Shown here: one piece after another, positions 51,955-59,987 of the stretch
How positions within the stretch are numbered: position 1 is the first letter of the stretch
How the letters are laid out: the number at the start of each line of letters is the position of its first letter
Assembly (NCBI GenBank): GCA_040398805.1
Contig: JBBATK010000003.1
Span: forward strand, 195,758 to 259,757
DNA length: 64,000 bases
Origin: JBBATK01 sp040398805
GTDB taxonomy: Bacteria > Bacteroidota > Ignavibacteria > Kapaibacteriales > NICIL-2
Direction: 5' to 3'
Made by a program: the position numbers and the translations under genes
The notes under the pieces: generated by a model
Seen by the model: only the letters and a program-made list of their open reading frames with translations
What the model was told of the DNA's origin: nothing
Database searches by the model: none

Positions 51955-53565
51955 ATGAAGCGGAGAAGTTTTTTACGGCAGAGCGTAGCGGCAACGACAA
52001 TGGCGGCCGCGGCTCCCCAACTCATTGCTGGCATGCGAGTGCGCGCGAATTCTCCCGTGTTCTCGTTCTCTCCCAATGTGTTGGATGACAACGACAACAT
52101 CCTCATCATCATCCAGCTGTTCGGCGGCAACGACGCATTGAACACGGTGGTGCCCGTGGCGGACGATATGTATTACACCATGCGCCCCACCTTGGCCGTC
52201 CAGAAGAAAGATGCATGGCAGTGGCTGGGGACGGACATGTATTTCCATCCGGCCCTGGTGAAGAACGCCCATCAGAACGGCTTCGGCGGGTTGATGGATT
52301 CGGGACGTCTGGCGGTGATCCAGGATGTGGGATACGAACAGCCGAACCTTTCCCACTTCCGGTCCACGGACATCTGGCTGTCCGGTATCAACAACTCCGA
52401 TCCCGCGTTCCGTCTGGACGAAGGTTGGATAGGACGCTACTTCGAGCGGGCGCTGCCGGACTTCCCCAACACGCTGCCCGAGCATCCGTTGTGCGTGCAG
52501 ATCGGCGGCTCCTTGTCCCTGCTGTTCCAGTCGCAACGTGGCGACATGGGTATCGCGCTCACCGATCCGCAGAAGTTCTTCGACCTGGGCCAGGGCCTGT
52601 CGCCCGATGAAGACTACATGACCGATACGACGCCGTATGCAGAGGAGTTCAACTTCATCCGCTCCATCGCAGCGCAAAGCGACAGTTATTCGCAGATCGT
52701 CCTGGACGCGTACAAGAAGGGTGTGAACAAGGAGAATTACGGCACCACGGGTCTTTCCGCGCAACTCGGTCTCATCGCGCGCCTCATCTCCGGCGGACTG
52801 AAGTCGAAAGTGTATATGGTGAGTGTGGGCGGCTTCGACACGCACGTGCAACAACAGGATGCGACCGATGTGACGAAGGGTATCCATCCCGGCTTGCTCT
52901 CGCAGATCGCCAACGGCGTTTCCCGATTCATGAGCGACGCCTTGCAACAAGGCTTCAGCAAGCGCGTAGCAGGTTTGACCGTGTCCGAGTTCGGACGTCG
53001 GCCGTATGAGAACGGCTCACGCGGTACGGACCACGGCGCCGCCGGTGTCCAGTTCGTGTTCGGCGACGGAAACAACATCCGTTCCTCGCGGTACGGCAAT
53101 GCGCCGAATCTCAAGGACGTGGACAAGAACGGCGATGTGGTGTACCAGACCGATTACCGCCGGATCTACGCGGATATCCTCATGAACTGGTTCAATGCCA
53201 GCGAAGACGACATGCGGGCCATCCTGAAGTTGAACGCCAACGACACCATCGCTCCCTTGAACGTGTTCGTGAAGCGCACGACGGACGTGCGAGATGTGTT
53301 CGACGGTCTGGGAGAGAACGCCATCGCCGTTCATCCGAATCCTTCGTGGGGCGATGTGACGGTGACGTTGGAACTGGCGCGACCCGACGACGTGCGCGTT
53401 TCCATCTTCAACGCGCGCGGTCAACTCGTCCGCCATGTACATGAAGGACTCCTCATGCCGGGACGCATCGTCATCCCCGCGAACATCTCTACGAGCGGAC
53501 AGTATATCTGCGTCGTCACCGCGGGCGGTCAGATGTATCAAAAACCCTTTGCCGTTGTGCGGTAA
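51955..53565 (+). CDS. DUF1501 family protein with T9SS sorting domain
   Basis: 536 residues. Twin-arginine signal 'MKRRSFLRQSVAATTMAAAA' suggests folded export through Tat. DUF1501 domain (alkaline-phosphatase-like/sulfatase-like fold) about 35-440: 'ILIIIQLFGGNDALNTVVP', 'LSHFRSTDIWLSG', 'MVSVGGFDTHVQQ' and 'LTVSEFGRRPYENGSRGTDHG', the last two carrying the likely metal-binding Asp/His residues. The C-terminal 75 residues ('IAVHPNPSWGDVTVTLEL' ... 'STSGQYICVVTAGGQ') are a type A T9SS sorting domain. It pairs with the upstream DUF1800 gene. Having both a Tat signal and a T9SS signal means it is probably folded before inner-membrane export and then moved to the surface. Substrate unknown. Confidence 0.9.
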   Translation: MKRRSFLRQSVAATTMAAAAPQLIAGMRVRANSPVFSFSPNVLDDNDNILIIIQLFGGNDALNTVVPVADDMYYTMRPTLAVQKKDAWQWLGTDMYFHPALVKNAHQNGFGGLMDSGRLAVIQDVGYEQPNLSHFRSTDIWLSGINNSDPAFRLDEGWIGRYFERALPDFPNTLPEHPLCVQIGGSLSLLFQSQRGDMGIALTDPQKFFDLGQGLSPDEDYMTDTTPYAEEFNFIRSIAAQSDSYSQIVLDAYKKGVNKENYGTTGLSAQLGLIARLISGGLKSKVYMVSVGGFDTHVQQQDATDVTKGIHPGLLSQIANGVSRFMSDALQQGFSKRVAGLTVSEFGRRPYENGSRGTDHGAAGVQFVFGDGNNIRSSRYGNAPNLKDVDKNGDVVYQTDYRRIYADILMNWFNASEDDMRAILKLNANDTIAPLNVFVKRTTDVRDVFDGLGENAIAVHPNPSWGDVTVTLELARPDDVRVSIFNARGQLVRHVHEGLLMPGRIVIPANISTSGQYICVVTAGGQMYQKPFAVVR

Positions 53566-53588
53566 ACTTCCGGTCGTTATTATTGGTC

Positions 53589-54767
53589 ATGAAATCAACG
53601 CATCAAGGCGGGAACCGGTTTCCCGCCTTTCGTGTATCCGTCATCTTCACCGTCGTGCTCGCCGCATTGGGCTCGTTCACGGGCTGCAACACCACCGATC
53701 CCGAGATCTTCTACAACATCCGCAGCGCCTCGATAAGCGCGAACCTGCTCGGCGGCACGGAAGGATACCCTGACAGCACCTATACGTTCGCCATCCGGCA
53801 TACCTACGTGACCGTCCCGCGGCAGTACGTGTGGACCTTCGACGACGGCGATTCCATCGTCACCCGCGACTCCCTCCCCGTTCGCCATCGTTTCCGTGCC
53901 GAGGGTTCCTACACGATCATCGTGCGGATCTTCAACCTAGAGGTGAACCGCGAGGTGGCCCGCACCTCGCTTACTGTCAACATCCGCTCCAGCGTTCCCG
54001 TGATACCGATGACGGAGGTCCTCGCGGGCGCTTTTGTCATGGGCAATAACAGGAATATCAGCCAAGCGGAGTCGCCTGCACACCCTGTTACCATCTCGAG
54101 GCCGTACCTGGTGTCCACCTACGAGGTCCGCAACATGGAGTGGAACATGATCATGCCCCGCTCGCCGTCGTGGTCGCAACCGGACTCACTACCTGTCGAG
54201 AACATCACCTGGTTCGAGGCTGTGGATTTCTGCAACCGGCTTTCGCTCCGCAGCGGACTCGTGCCGGCCTATTTCATCAAGGGCGATACCGTCCAGTGCT
54301 TCTTCTCCGCATCAGGATACCGTCTGCCCACGGAAGCGGAGTGGGAATACTTCGCTCGGGCCGGAACAACCGCGGAATTCTATTCGGGCAATCCGGGATC
54401 GCTGTTCTCCGCCTGCCTGGACAGTGATACGCTCGAGCCGGTCGTCGATCTCATCGGTTGGTATTGCATGAACGCGGAAAGCAGATCGCACGCAAGCGGA
54501 CAGAAGAAACCCAATGCTTTCGGACTGTATGATATGATAGGAAACGTGGGCGAGTGGTGTTGGGATTGGCTGGATGGGAACTATTATCGTAACAGCCCGA
54601 GCGTCGATCCGGCAGGGCCGGCCAGAGGCGACCTTCGCGTGGTACGCGGGGGCGACTTTACGGTGGGAATCCTGGACTCGCGCGTCAGCTCCCGTCGCTT
54701 GAGCGCTCATCCCGCTACGCACACGTACAGCATCGGCCTGCGCGTCGTCCGACCCAAGATTCCGTGA
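53589..54767 (+). CDS. FGE-sulfatase-like lipoprotein with PKD domain
   Basis: 392 residues from the ATG at 53589. Lipobox Cys at about residue 33 ('GSFTGC'). PKD-like domain about 50-135 ('VWTFDDGDSIVTRDS', 'VRHRFRAEGSYTIIVRI'). FGE-sulfatase (SUMF1-like) domain about 140-392: 'GAFVMGNN', 'ENITWFEAVDFCNRLS', 'GYRLPTEAEWEYFARAG', 'NAFGLYDMIGNVGEWCWDW' and 'RVVRGGDF'. The active-site Cys pair of true formylglycine-generating enzymes near the C-terminus is missing, so it is probably a structural or ligand-binding member. It follows the DUF1501 gene by 23 bases, and a terminator-like hairpin (53605-53629) lies inside its first codons. Confidence 0.87.
   Translation: MKSTHQGGNRFPAFRVSVIFTVVLAALGSFTGCNTTDPEIFYNIRSASISANLLGGTEGYPDSTYTFAIRHTYVTVPRQYVWTFDDGDSIVTRDSLPVRHRFRAEGSYTIIVRIFNLEVNREVARTSLTVNIRSSVPVIPMTEVLAGAFVMGNNRNISQAESPAHPVTISRPYLVSTYEVRNMEWNMIMPRSPSWSQPDSLPVENITWFEAVDFCNRLSLRSGLVPAYFIKGDTVQCFFSASGYRLPTEAEWEYFARAGTTAEFYSGNPGSLFSACLDSDTLEPVVDLIGWYCMNAESRSHASGQKKPNAFGLYDMIGNVGEWCWDWLDGNYYRNSPSVDPAGPARGDLRVVRGGDFTVGILDSRVSSRRLSAHPATHTYSIGLRVVRPKIP
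53605..53629 (+). terminator. Terminator-like hairpin inside the start of the FGE-like gene
   Basis: 10-bp arms AAGGCGGGAA (53605-53614) and TTCCCGCCTT (53620-53629) with a 5-base loop, followed by TCGTGT, a very short T-tract. It is 40 bases after the DUF1501 stop but within codons 6-14 of the next gene, so it may attenuate transcription between the two. Confidence 0.5.
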
Positions 54768-54890
54768 TGACCGCTCTTGCCACGCAATCCTGAATACCGC
54801 GATTCCTCGTCCCCAGCTTGGGCGAACACGACGCCCGTAGTAGTTTCCCCTTCAACATCCCCGTTCCTCATCACCACTCTACGTATCGAT

Positions 54891-55757
54891 ATGCAACGTC
54901 CGTTCATCATCACCCTCCTCGTCCTTTCGGCTCTGGGATTCTCGTGCATGCAGGCGCACGACAACGACTCCGTTCTCACCATCGGCACATTCAACATGGA
55001 GTGGCTGGGAGATGGCGACAGCGTCGATGTGAAAAAGAGGACGGAACAGGATTACAAAAACATGGCCATGGTCATCGAGCAGACGGACGCAGACATTCTC
55101 GGTATCGAAGAAGTGGAGAATCCGGCGGCGCTGCAACGAGTATTGCGCTACCTGCCGGGGTATTCGTTCATGCTGGGTAGTCACGGTCGCGCACAGAACG
55201 TCGGTGTGCTGTACAAACCGTCCGTGACCGTCACCGGCGGCTTCGAATACCTGCCGCTGGCCACGCGTGGCGACCGTAACCGACCCGGGTACGTGGTGGA
55301 ATGTACGAAGGGCGATTTTTCCTGGACCATGATGGTGGTGCACTTGAAGTCCACCTCGCGAGCGGATAGCACGTCGGAACTGCGTCTGGCATCCTTCGCC
55401 AATCGAAAGGAACAGATACAGGTGCTTCGGACATGGTTCGATTCGCTGACGGCCATTTCCGGAAGGAAGGTGATCGTGACGGGCGACTTCAATGATTTCG
55501 CTCAGCGGGTGCAGAACCCAACCCTCACGGTACTCTTGGAGGACCCCGCCGCCGTCCTGCTCACCAAAGACCTGCGTTCATGCCGCATGCCCGCGTGGTT
55601 CGGTATCGATCACATCGTCGCCGATACCGCGACCGCTGCTCGATGCGTACCCACGTCGGTGCAGGCGCTCCCCATGGACCGGTTGTTGAGTAAGGAACAG
55701 GCGGATGCGGTGAGCGACCATTGTCCCGTCGTGGCACGGTTCAGAACAGCGCCCTAG
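54891..55757 (+). CDS. Endonuclease/exonuclease/phosphatase (EEP) family lipoprotein
   Basis: 288 residues. The ATG at 54891 opens a signal peptide ending in a lipobox ('LSALGFSC', Cys19); the frame extends 38 codons upstream without signal character. EEP fold: 'IGTFNMEWLGDGD' (Asn), 'DILGIEEVENPAAL' (metal-binding Glu), 'VVHLKST', 'VTGDFNDF' (catalytic Asp and Asn) and the terminal 'SDHCPVVARF' (catalytic Asp-His). All core residues are present, so it is probably an active metal-dependent phosphodiesterase or nuclease anchored outside the inner membrane. It could scavenge extracellular DNA or phosphodiesters. It is the last gene of the DUF1800-DUF1501-FGE run, 123 bases after the FGE-like gene. 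Confidence 0.9.
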   Translation: MQRPFIITLLVLSALGFSCMQAHDNDSVLTIGTFNMEWLGDGDSVDVKKRTEQDYKNMAMVIEQTDADILGIEEVENPAALQRVLRYLPGYSFMLGSHGRAQNVGVLYKPSVTVTGGFEYLPLATRGDRNRPGYVVECTKGDFSWTMMVVHLKSTSRADSTSELRLASFANRKEQIQVLRTWFDSLTAISGRKVIVTGDFNDFAQRVQNPTLTVLLEDPAAVLLTKDLRSCRMPAWFGIDHIVADTATAARCVPTSVQALPMDRLLSKEQADAVSDHCPVVARFRTAP

Positions 55758-55789
55758 GAACAACGAACAACGAGGGTACGGAGAAAGCC

Positions 55790-56533
55790 CTATTCCGCGA
55801 TGATGGACGTTGCCACGCGCGGTTGCGTTGTGGGATACAACGAAGCGATACTATAGGAGAACGAGGGGAAGCGCTTCTTTGCGCCATCGGCATCTTTCAT
55901 GGGTTGGATCACCATGAAGAGGTTTTCCGTGGGTTCTTTTGCGGCCATGATGCGATGACGACGAACGGCTTCGCTGAAGTCGGAGAACGATTCAAGGACG
56001 CGGACACTACCGGGACGGATGGAAACGGGCTTGTAATCCAGTCCGTTGAAAGCAAGCAAGCGTTCACTGCTATCGCCGGGCACATATCCTTCAAGTTCCA
56101 CTTTGTGCAACGACACGCCGATGCATCGCGCAGCGCCACGGGAAAGGTCCACGATGCGCGAGCGGACGAACGGCCCGCGATCGTTCACTTGAACGATGAT
56201 CGATGTACCGTTGGTCGGGTTGGTCACGCGGAGGATGGAGCCGAAAGGAAGATGGCGGTGTGCCGCTGTAAGGTCGTTCATGTCGAAGGTGCGACCGCTG
56301 GCGGTGCGACGACCATGGAACTGGGATGCGTAGAAGGAAGCCTTGCCGATCTGCATCAAGGAAGCGCGAACCGGCAGCAATGGCTGCAGTGAATCCAGGG
56401 ATGATTCGCTCCGAAGCTCCTGCCTCGATGCCCGGTCCGGTCGCGGCCGCGCGGGGAAAATCTGCGTGGTCTCACAAACGAGAAGCAAGCACAGGACGAT
56501 CGTCGTTCGAACAGATGGGGTTACTCCAACCAA
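55790..56533 (-). CDS. rlpA: RlpA-like septal lytic transglycosylase (double-psi beta-barrel)
   Basis: 247 residues. A TTG start at 56533 is the only credible one upstream of the signal peptide (VRTTIVLCLLLVC). The DPBB domain (about 60-150) has 'GKASFYASQFHGRRTASG', 'TAAHRHLPFGSILRVTNPTNG' and 'VNDRGPFVRSRIVDLSRGAA', matching RlpA; the catalytic Asp of 'NDRGPF' is present and the His is in 'AAHRHLPFG'. RlpA cleaves glycan strands lacking stem peptides at the septum. There is no lipobox and no C-terminal SPOR domain; the remaining 90 residues are unassigned. It converges with the EEP gene, 32 bases apart. Confidence 0.87.
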   Translation of the reverse strand: MVGVTPSVRTTIVLCLLLVCETTQIFPARPRPDRASRQELRSESSLDSLQPLLPVRASLMQIGKASFYASQFHGRRTASGRTFDMNDLTAAHRHLPFGSILRVTNPTNGTSIIVQVNDRGPFVRSRIVDLSRGAARCIGVSLHKVELEGYVPGDSSERLLAFNGLDYKPVSIRPGSVRVLESFSDFSEAVRRHRIMAAKEPTENLFMVIQPMKDADGAKKRFPSFSYSIASLYPTTQPRVATSIIAE

Positions 56534-56732
56534 AACATACCTACCGAATGTGACACAATGCTCTCTCTCTGCAGCGTGTGCATGACGTTCCGTGTTCAGT
56601 TTTGTCTACGTCCGTGAGAGAGGGTCAGCAATATAGTGGAAAGCTCTCTAACTGCAATGAATCTGAGCACTTAGATTAGGTCACAATGACGGTAAATCGC
56701 CCATTTCAGCCGAGTTTTCCACATTTTCGGGC
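56534..56732. other. Intergenic region upstream of rlpA
   Basis: No gene. The minus strand carries TATGTTTT close to the TTG start (about 56543) and TATATTGC near 56630, either of which could be the rlpA -7 element. The region ends at the terminator of the YceI-like gene. Confidence 0.35.
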
Positions 56733-56757
56733 AAAAAAAATCCTCACCCGAAGCGAG
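56733..56757 (-). terminator. Terminator of the YceI-porin-YceI cluster
   Basis: On the minus strand CTCGC-TTCGG-GTGAG forms a short stem (one G-T pair) followed by GA and eight Ts. It starts 8 bases after the stop of the gene at 56765. Confidence 0.7.
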
Positions 56758-56764
56758 AAAAACG

Positions 56765-57394
56765 TCACTTGTTGCTGACCGAAGCGGTGATATCGAGGTT
56801 GATCTTGATGTCGTTGTTCACCTTGATCAAACCGAAGAGTGCGGTGGGAGGATCGACGTTGAAGTCGGTCATGCGGACGTTCTTGCTGCACACGAACCTA
56901 TAGCGGTCGTCGCCAAGCCGTATGCCTCGTACGTCCATGACGATGGGTTTGCAGACATCGGTGATGGTCAGCGTAGCGACGGCAACGACGTCGAACCATT
57001 CGTTGCGGGTGGCGTTGAGGGCGGTGGGTCGTAACTGTATCTGTTGCAATTCTACAACGATATAGGGGTACTTGGATGATTTCAGCGCGTCGCAGAGGTC
57101 GCTGTTCATGCGGGAATTGTTGCAGTCCATGGACTGCGTGGGGAGTTTAAGGACGGCGTTCTTGAACCGCAGTTGACGGGTGCTGTCCACGCGGACTATC
57201 TCCAGCACCTGCCGTTTGAATGTCTCGGCACACAGGCACGAGAAGGTGTTCACATTGCTGGTTCCGGAGATGGAAAGGGAGCTTCCGTTTTCAATGGAGT
57301 ACACGATGTTCGTGGGACGCATGTCCGCATCGACAAAGCCGCTCAGCAGCAAACAGAGCAGAAGAGCGGTCGGTATGGGTAGATAGGAACGCAT
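56765..57394 (-). CDS. YceI-like secreted protein, divergent
   Basis: 209 residues from an ATG after which a signal peptide follows (MRSYLPIPTALLLCLLLSG); a GTG at 57490 would add an unlikely leader. The body resembles YceI lipid-binding proteins: 'LSISGTSNVNTFSCLC', 'SRMNSDLCDALKSSKYPYIVVE' in place of 'd-r----l---f---~ypti-F', 'VATLTITDVCKPIVMDVRG' and 'MTDFNVDPPTALFGLIKVNNDIKINLDI'. This closing segment is nearly the same as in the YceI gene at 59025 ('FFNVDPPTAMWGVIKAGDEITIAFNL'), so the two are paralogues. Six or more Cys suggest disulfides in the periplasm. YceI proteins bind isoprenoid-like lipids. It follows the porin-like gene by 113 bases. Confidence 0.8.
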   Translation of the reverse strand: MRSYLPIPTALLLCLLLSGFVDADMRPTNIVYSIENGSSLSISGTSNVNTFSCLCAETFKRQVLEIVRVDSTRQLRFKNAVLKLPTQSMDCNNSRMNSDLCDALKSSKYPYIVVELQQIQLRPTALNATRNEWFDVVAVATLTITDVCKPIVMDVRGIRLGDDRYRFVCSKNVRMTDFNVDPPTALFGLIKVNNDIKINLDITASVSNK

Positions 57395-57507
57395 GGGATC
57401 TCCGAAAAAAACAGCAGAGCTGCGGGTAGTTCCCTCCGCAGCCCTGCATGGTGTATCAGCGTGGTGAGACGGAAACACGGACTCCGTCACTCATCATTTT
57501 GACACGA

Positions 57508-58902
57508 TTACAAACCGACAGCTGCTTCGAGGACGAATCCATCGAACTTGCCGCCGTGGCGGATGTCTCTGTTCGGGAAGTCCTTGTCGTTACCCTTTCC
57601 GGCGACGAGGGATTCCGCACTCGCACCTTGACCGTATTTCTGCATGACGTATTCGCCCTTCAGGAGGATGTTCTTCGTCAAGTACCAGCCGGCAGCGATG
57701 GCGATGCGGTCGACAGTCTGCTTGAGCGGTGTATCGAGTCCGACGTTCGTGATAAGATTACCGCTTACCAGGTTGTACCGCGCTCCTACGTAGAAGTTCT
57801 CCGTTGCACCCATGCGATACACCACATCACCGACGATCTGGGTGAAGCTGCGGTCGATCGACACTCCCTTGCTGTCCCGGTCGGCTGCATTATGGCCCGT
57901 CGCCGTTTCGAATGTGCCGAAGAACTCGAGGCCTGTGTACTTGACAAAGAGATTGACCATGAACGCATCGACTTTGTCCGAGAAGCCCGGGTTCACACGA
58001 CCGGAAAAGGCATTGGCGGTATAGGTGGCGCCTACGGGTTCCATCACCATCCAGTAGTTCGATCCCGTGCGGTCACCACCGAACAACGTGTTGCTTTGGG
58101 AGCTCTTCACCATGTATCCGGAACCGGTAAGGCGAACGCGAAGGTTTTCGCCGAACGTATTGTCATATCCGATCTTGAAGAGCATAGCCGGTGCTTTCGA
58201 GGTATCCGAGTCGCCGATGAGGTTCCCCTTGGAATCGCGGATGGCGTTGACTTCATCCACACTACCCTTGATAGCGCCATTCGTCAAACCCACCATGGCA
58301 AGAAATCCGCTGTGACGGAACAGCACCTCGCCGCCGATCTCCGTTGCGAACGCATCAACGATGTTGTTTTCCATGAACGGGTTGTAGGCCGTCTGACCAC
58401 CATCCGAACGACGGAAGTGGGCATCACCGTAGTTCACTTCCATATGACCGACTTTGATGGTGACATATTTCATGACACCGTCCAGCCAATCGGCACCGAG
58501 AAACCCGAGCTTATCGAATTGGATGAATCCACCCTTCACCCATGCCTCGTTGTGGTGGCGCGAGGAGAGGTAAGTGACGACGTTCAGGCGGACACCGTCC
58601 TCAAGCTGAACGTCCATGTTGAGATTCGCCTGTGCGGTGGCGAAACCGGGCGTGATGGGTTTGAGCTTGTAAATGGCCGTATCGTTGATATTCGAGTGAT
58701 TCAAATCCTGGAACTGCTGCGTGAAGCCCGCGCCGAAACGGACCTTCAGACCATCGAACCGCGTGTTCTCGTCCTTCGGCGCCTCGAACACATTGACACC
58801 GGATTGGTCGTACGACCTCCAATTCGTAATCGTGGGCAATTGAGCTGATACAGTCGCCGAAGCGATCACACCAAGAACCATTGCAAACAATACCTTTCTC
58901 AT
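57508..58902 (-). CDS. Porin-like outer-membrane beta-barrel protein
   Basis: 464 residues. Signal peptide 1-20 (ATVSAQ). The rest is beta-strand-rich with alternating hydrophobic residues and many Gly/Tyr/Phe turns, e.g. 'GVRLNVVTYLSSRHHNEAWVKGGFIQF', 'VGDVVYRMGATENFYVGARYNLVSG' and 'IAIAAGWYLTKNILLKGEYVMQKYG', ending 'FDGFVLEAAVGL' with a hydrophobic C-terminal residue as Bam substrates do. It resembles phosphate-selective or alginate-type porins of Bacteroidota and is probably 16-18 stranded. The ATG follows AGGAG by 8 bases. It lies between two YceI genes on the same strand, 122 bases after the first. Substrate unknown. Confidence 0.83.
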   Translation of the reverse strand: MRKVLFAMVLGVIASATVSAQLPTITNWRSYDQSGVNVFEAPKDENTRFDGLKVRFGAGFTQQFQDLNHSNINDTAIYKLKPITPGFATAQANLNMDVQLEDGVRLNVVTYLSSRHHNEAWVKGGFIQFDKLGFLGADWLDGVMKYVTIKVGHMEVNYGDAHFRRSDGGQTAYNPFMENNIVDAFATEIGGEVLFRHSGFLAMVGLTNGAIKGSVDEVNAIRDSKGNLIGDSDTSKAPAMLFKIGYDNTFGENLRVRLTGSGYMVKSSQSNTLFGGDRTGSNYWMVMEPVGATYTANAFSGRVNPGFSDKVDAFMVNLFVKYTGLEFFGTFETATGHNAADRDSKGVSIDRSFTQIVGDVVYRMGATENFYVGARYNLVSGNLITNVGLDTPLKQTVDRIAIAAGWYLTKNILLKGEYVMQKYGQGASAESLVAGKGNDKDFPNRDIRHGGKFDGFVLEAAVGL

Positions 58903-59024
58903 GACGAACTCCTATTAGTAATGAAACGGATGAGGAAAAAACTCTTGATTACTCTTCTATGCTTCTGTAGACAGCCGCGCGTCCGTGATATCGACCGGAA
59001 GCCGATGAACACGTGTTGCAGCAT

Positions 59025-59606
59025 CTACCATTTTTTCATGGTCAGGTTGAAGGCGATGGTGATCTCATCGCCCGCTTTGATCACACCCCACATCGCTGTC
59101 GGCGGATCCACGTTGAAGAAGGTCATCCGGATGGTTTTCGATCCGGAGAACTCGATATCACCTCCGGGAAGCACCTTGCCCTCCACGGTAAGCTCGATCG
59201 GCTTCGACACGCCTGCTACGGTGAGATTGCCTCCCGCGACAATCACCCAATCATCTCCCTTCTTCTCGATGGACTTCATCTTGTTCATCTGGAAGGTGAT
59301 CTTCTGGTATGAATCCGTCTTGAGCGCCTCGTAGATCTTCTCGTCCATGGCTTCCTTATCAGACTTGATGGACTTCGGGTCCACCTCCAACCATAAACTG
59401 TTCACACCGCGCAGTTCACTGCCCTGCACATTCAGGTCGCCATTGGCCGACAACTTCAACGCCGGACATTTCCAATCGTGTAACGTCGATGTACCCGCTA
59501 CCGTCAACTTGTGTGACTTCATCGTGTACTTCTCCGCCCTCACCCCTGTGCCCGCCACCAAAACCAAAAGCACCATCAGTACCATTGCCTGTCGTATCGC
59601 TATCAT
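59025..59606 (-). CDS. YceI family lipid-binding protein
   Basis: 193 residues. Signal peptide to about residue 24 (VRA), then the YceI lipocalin-like domain: 'KLTVAGTSTLHDWKCPA', 'LRGVNSLWLEVDPKSIKSDKEAMDEKIYEALKTDSYQKITF' (only parts quoted: the 'd--m-----~L~~~~yp~I~F' pattern), 'GNLTVAGVSKPIELTVEG' and 'MTFFNVDPPTAMWGVIKAGD'. YceI proteins bind long polyisoprenoid or amide lipids in the periplasm. It is the first gene of a three-gene minus-strand cluster (YceI, barrel, YceI-like). A GGAAAGG site precedes the start; an alternative GTG lies one codon upstream. Confidence 0.92.
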   Translation of the reverse strand: MIAIRQAMVLMVLLVLVAGTGVRAEKYTMKSHKLTVAGTSTLHDWKCPALKLSANGDLNVQGSELRGVNSLWLEVDPKSIKSDKEAMDEKIYEALKTDSYQKITFQMNKMKSIEKKGDDWVIVAGGNLTVAGVSKPIELTVEGKVLPGGDIEFSGSKTIRMTFFNVDPPTAMWGVIKAGDEITIAFNLTMKKW

Positions 59607-59609
59607 CAC

Positions 59610-59987
59610 TGTGCCTTTCCGTTAGTTGATCGATTCAGTTCAAAAAACCCTCTTCGTATTCCCACCCTTCGTCCACTACCCCGCCTCCATCCTGTTCCCG
59701 TACCTCCGATTGTTGACCGAGCTTTATTTTTTGTTTTATACCTTTTTATCCTATTTGAATGTATGCCACCGGATCATTCTCCCGACACGATCATCCTCCT
59801 TCCACTCCGCCCGCGCTCTGAACCCGTACAAACATACGAATAAAAGAGTAAAATATCTTCTATTGATGAAAAATATTTTTCGGGCAGGCAAAGTGCCCGT
59901 TTCTCTCAAAAAAACGATGTTTTATGACATAGCTCCCAATACAGAGCCCAAGACCTCTCGGCGTTTCGACGGACGTCTCGGCGAATT
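59610..59987. other. AT-rich intergenic region between YceI and Gfo/Idh genes
   Basis: 378 bases, clearly richer in A+T than the flanks (especially 59720-59760 and 59835-59885). It holds the leader of the YceI gene on its left and the 3' flank of the Gfo/Idh gene on its right. An inverted repeat CGGGCA/TGCCCG (59881-59886 and 59894-59899) with a 7-base loop, followed on the minus strand by AAAAATATTTTTC, is a plausible terminator for the Gfo/Idh transcript. Confidence 0.5.
59881..59899 (-). terminator. Possible terminator of the Gfo/Idh gene
   Basis: 6-bp stem CGGGCA/TGCCCG, 7-base loop; the T-run (TTTTT) comes 6 bases after the stem on the minus strand, so strength is uncertain. Confidence 0.4.

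Noticed and set aside
53589..54767. Formylglycine-generating enzyme for sulfatase activation
   Set aside because: The C-terminal active-site Cys pair of true FGE is absent, so only the fold is claimed.
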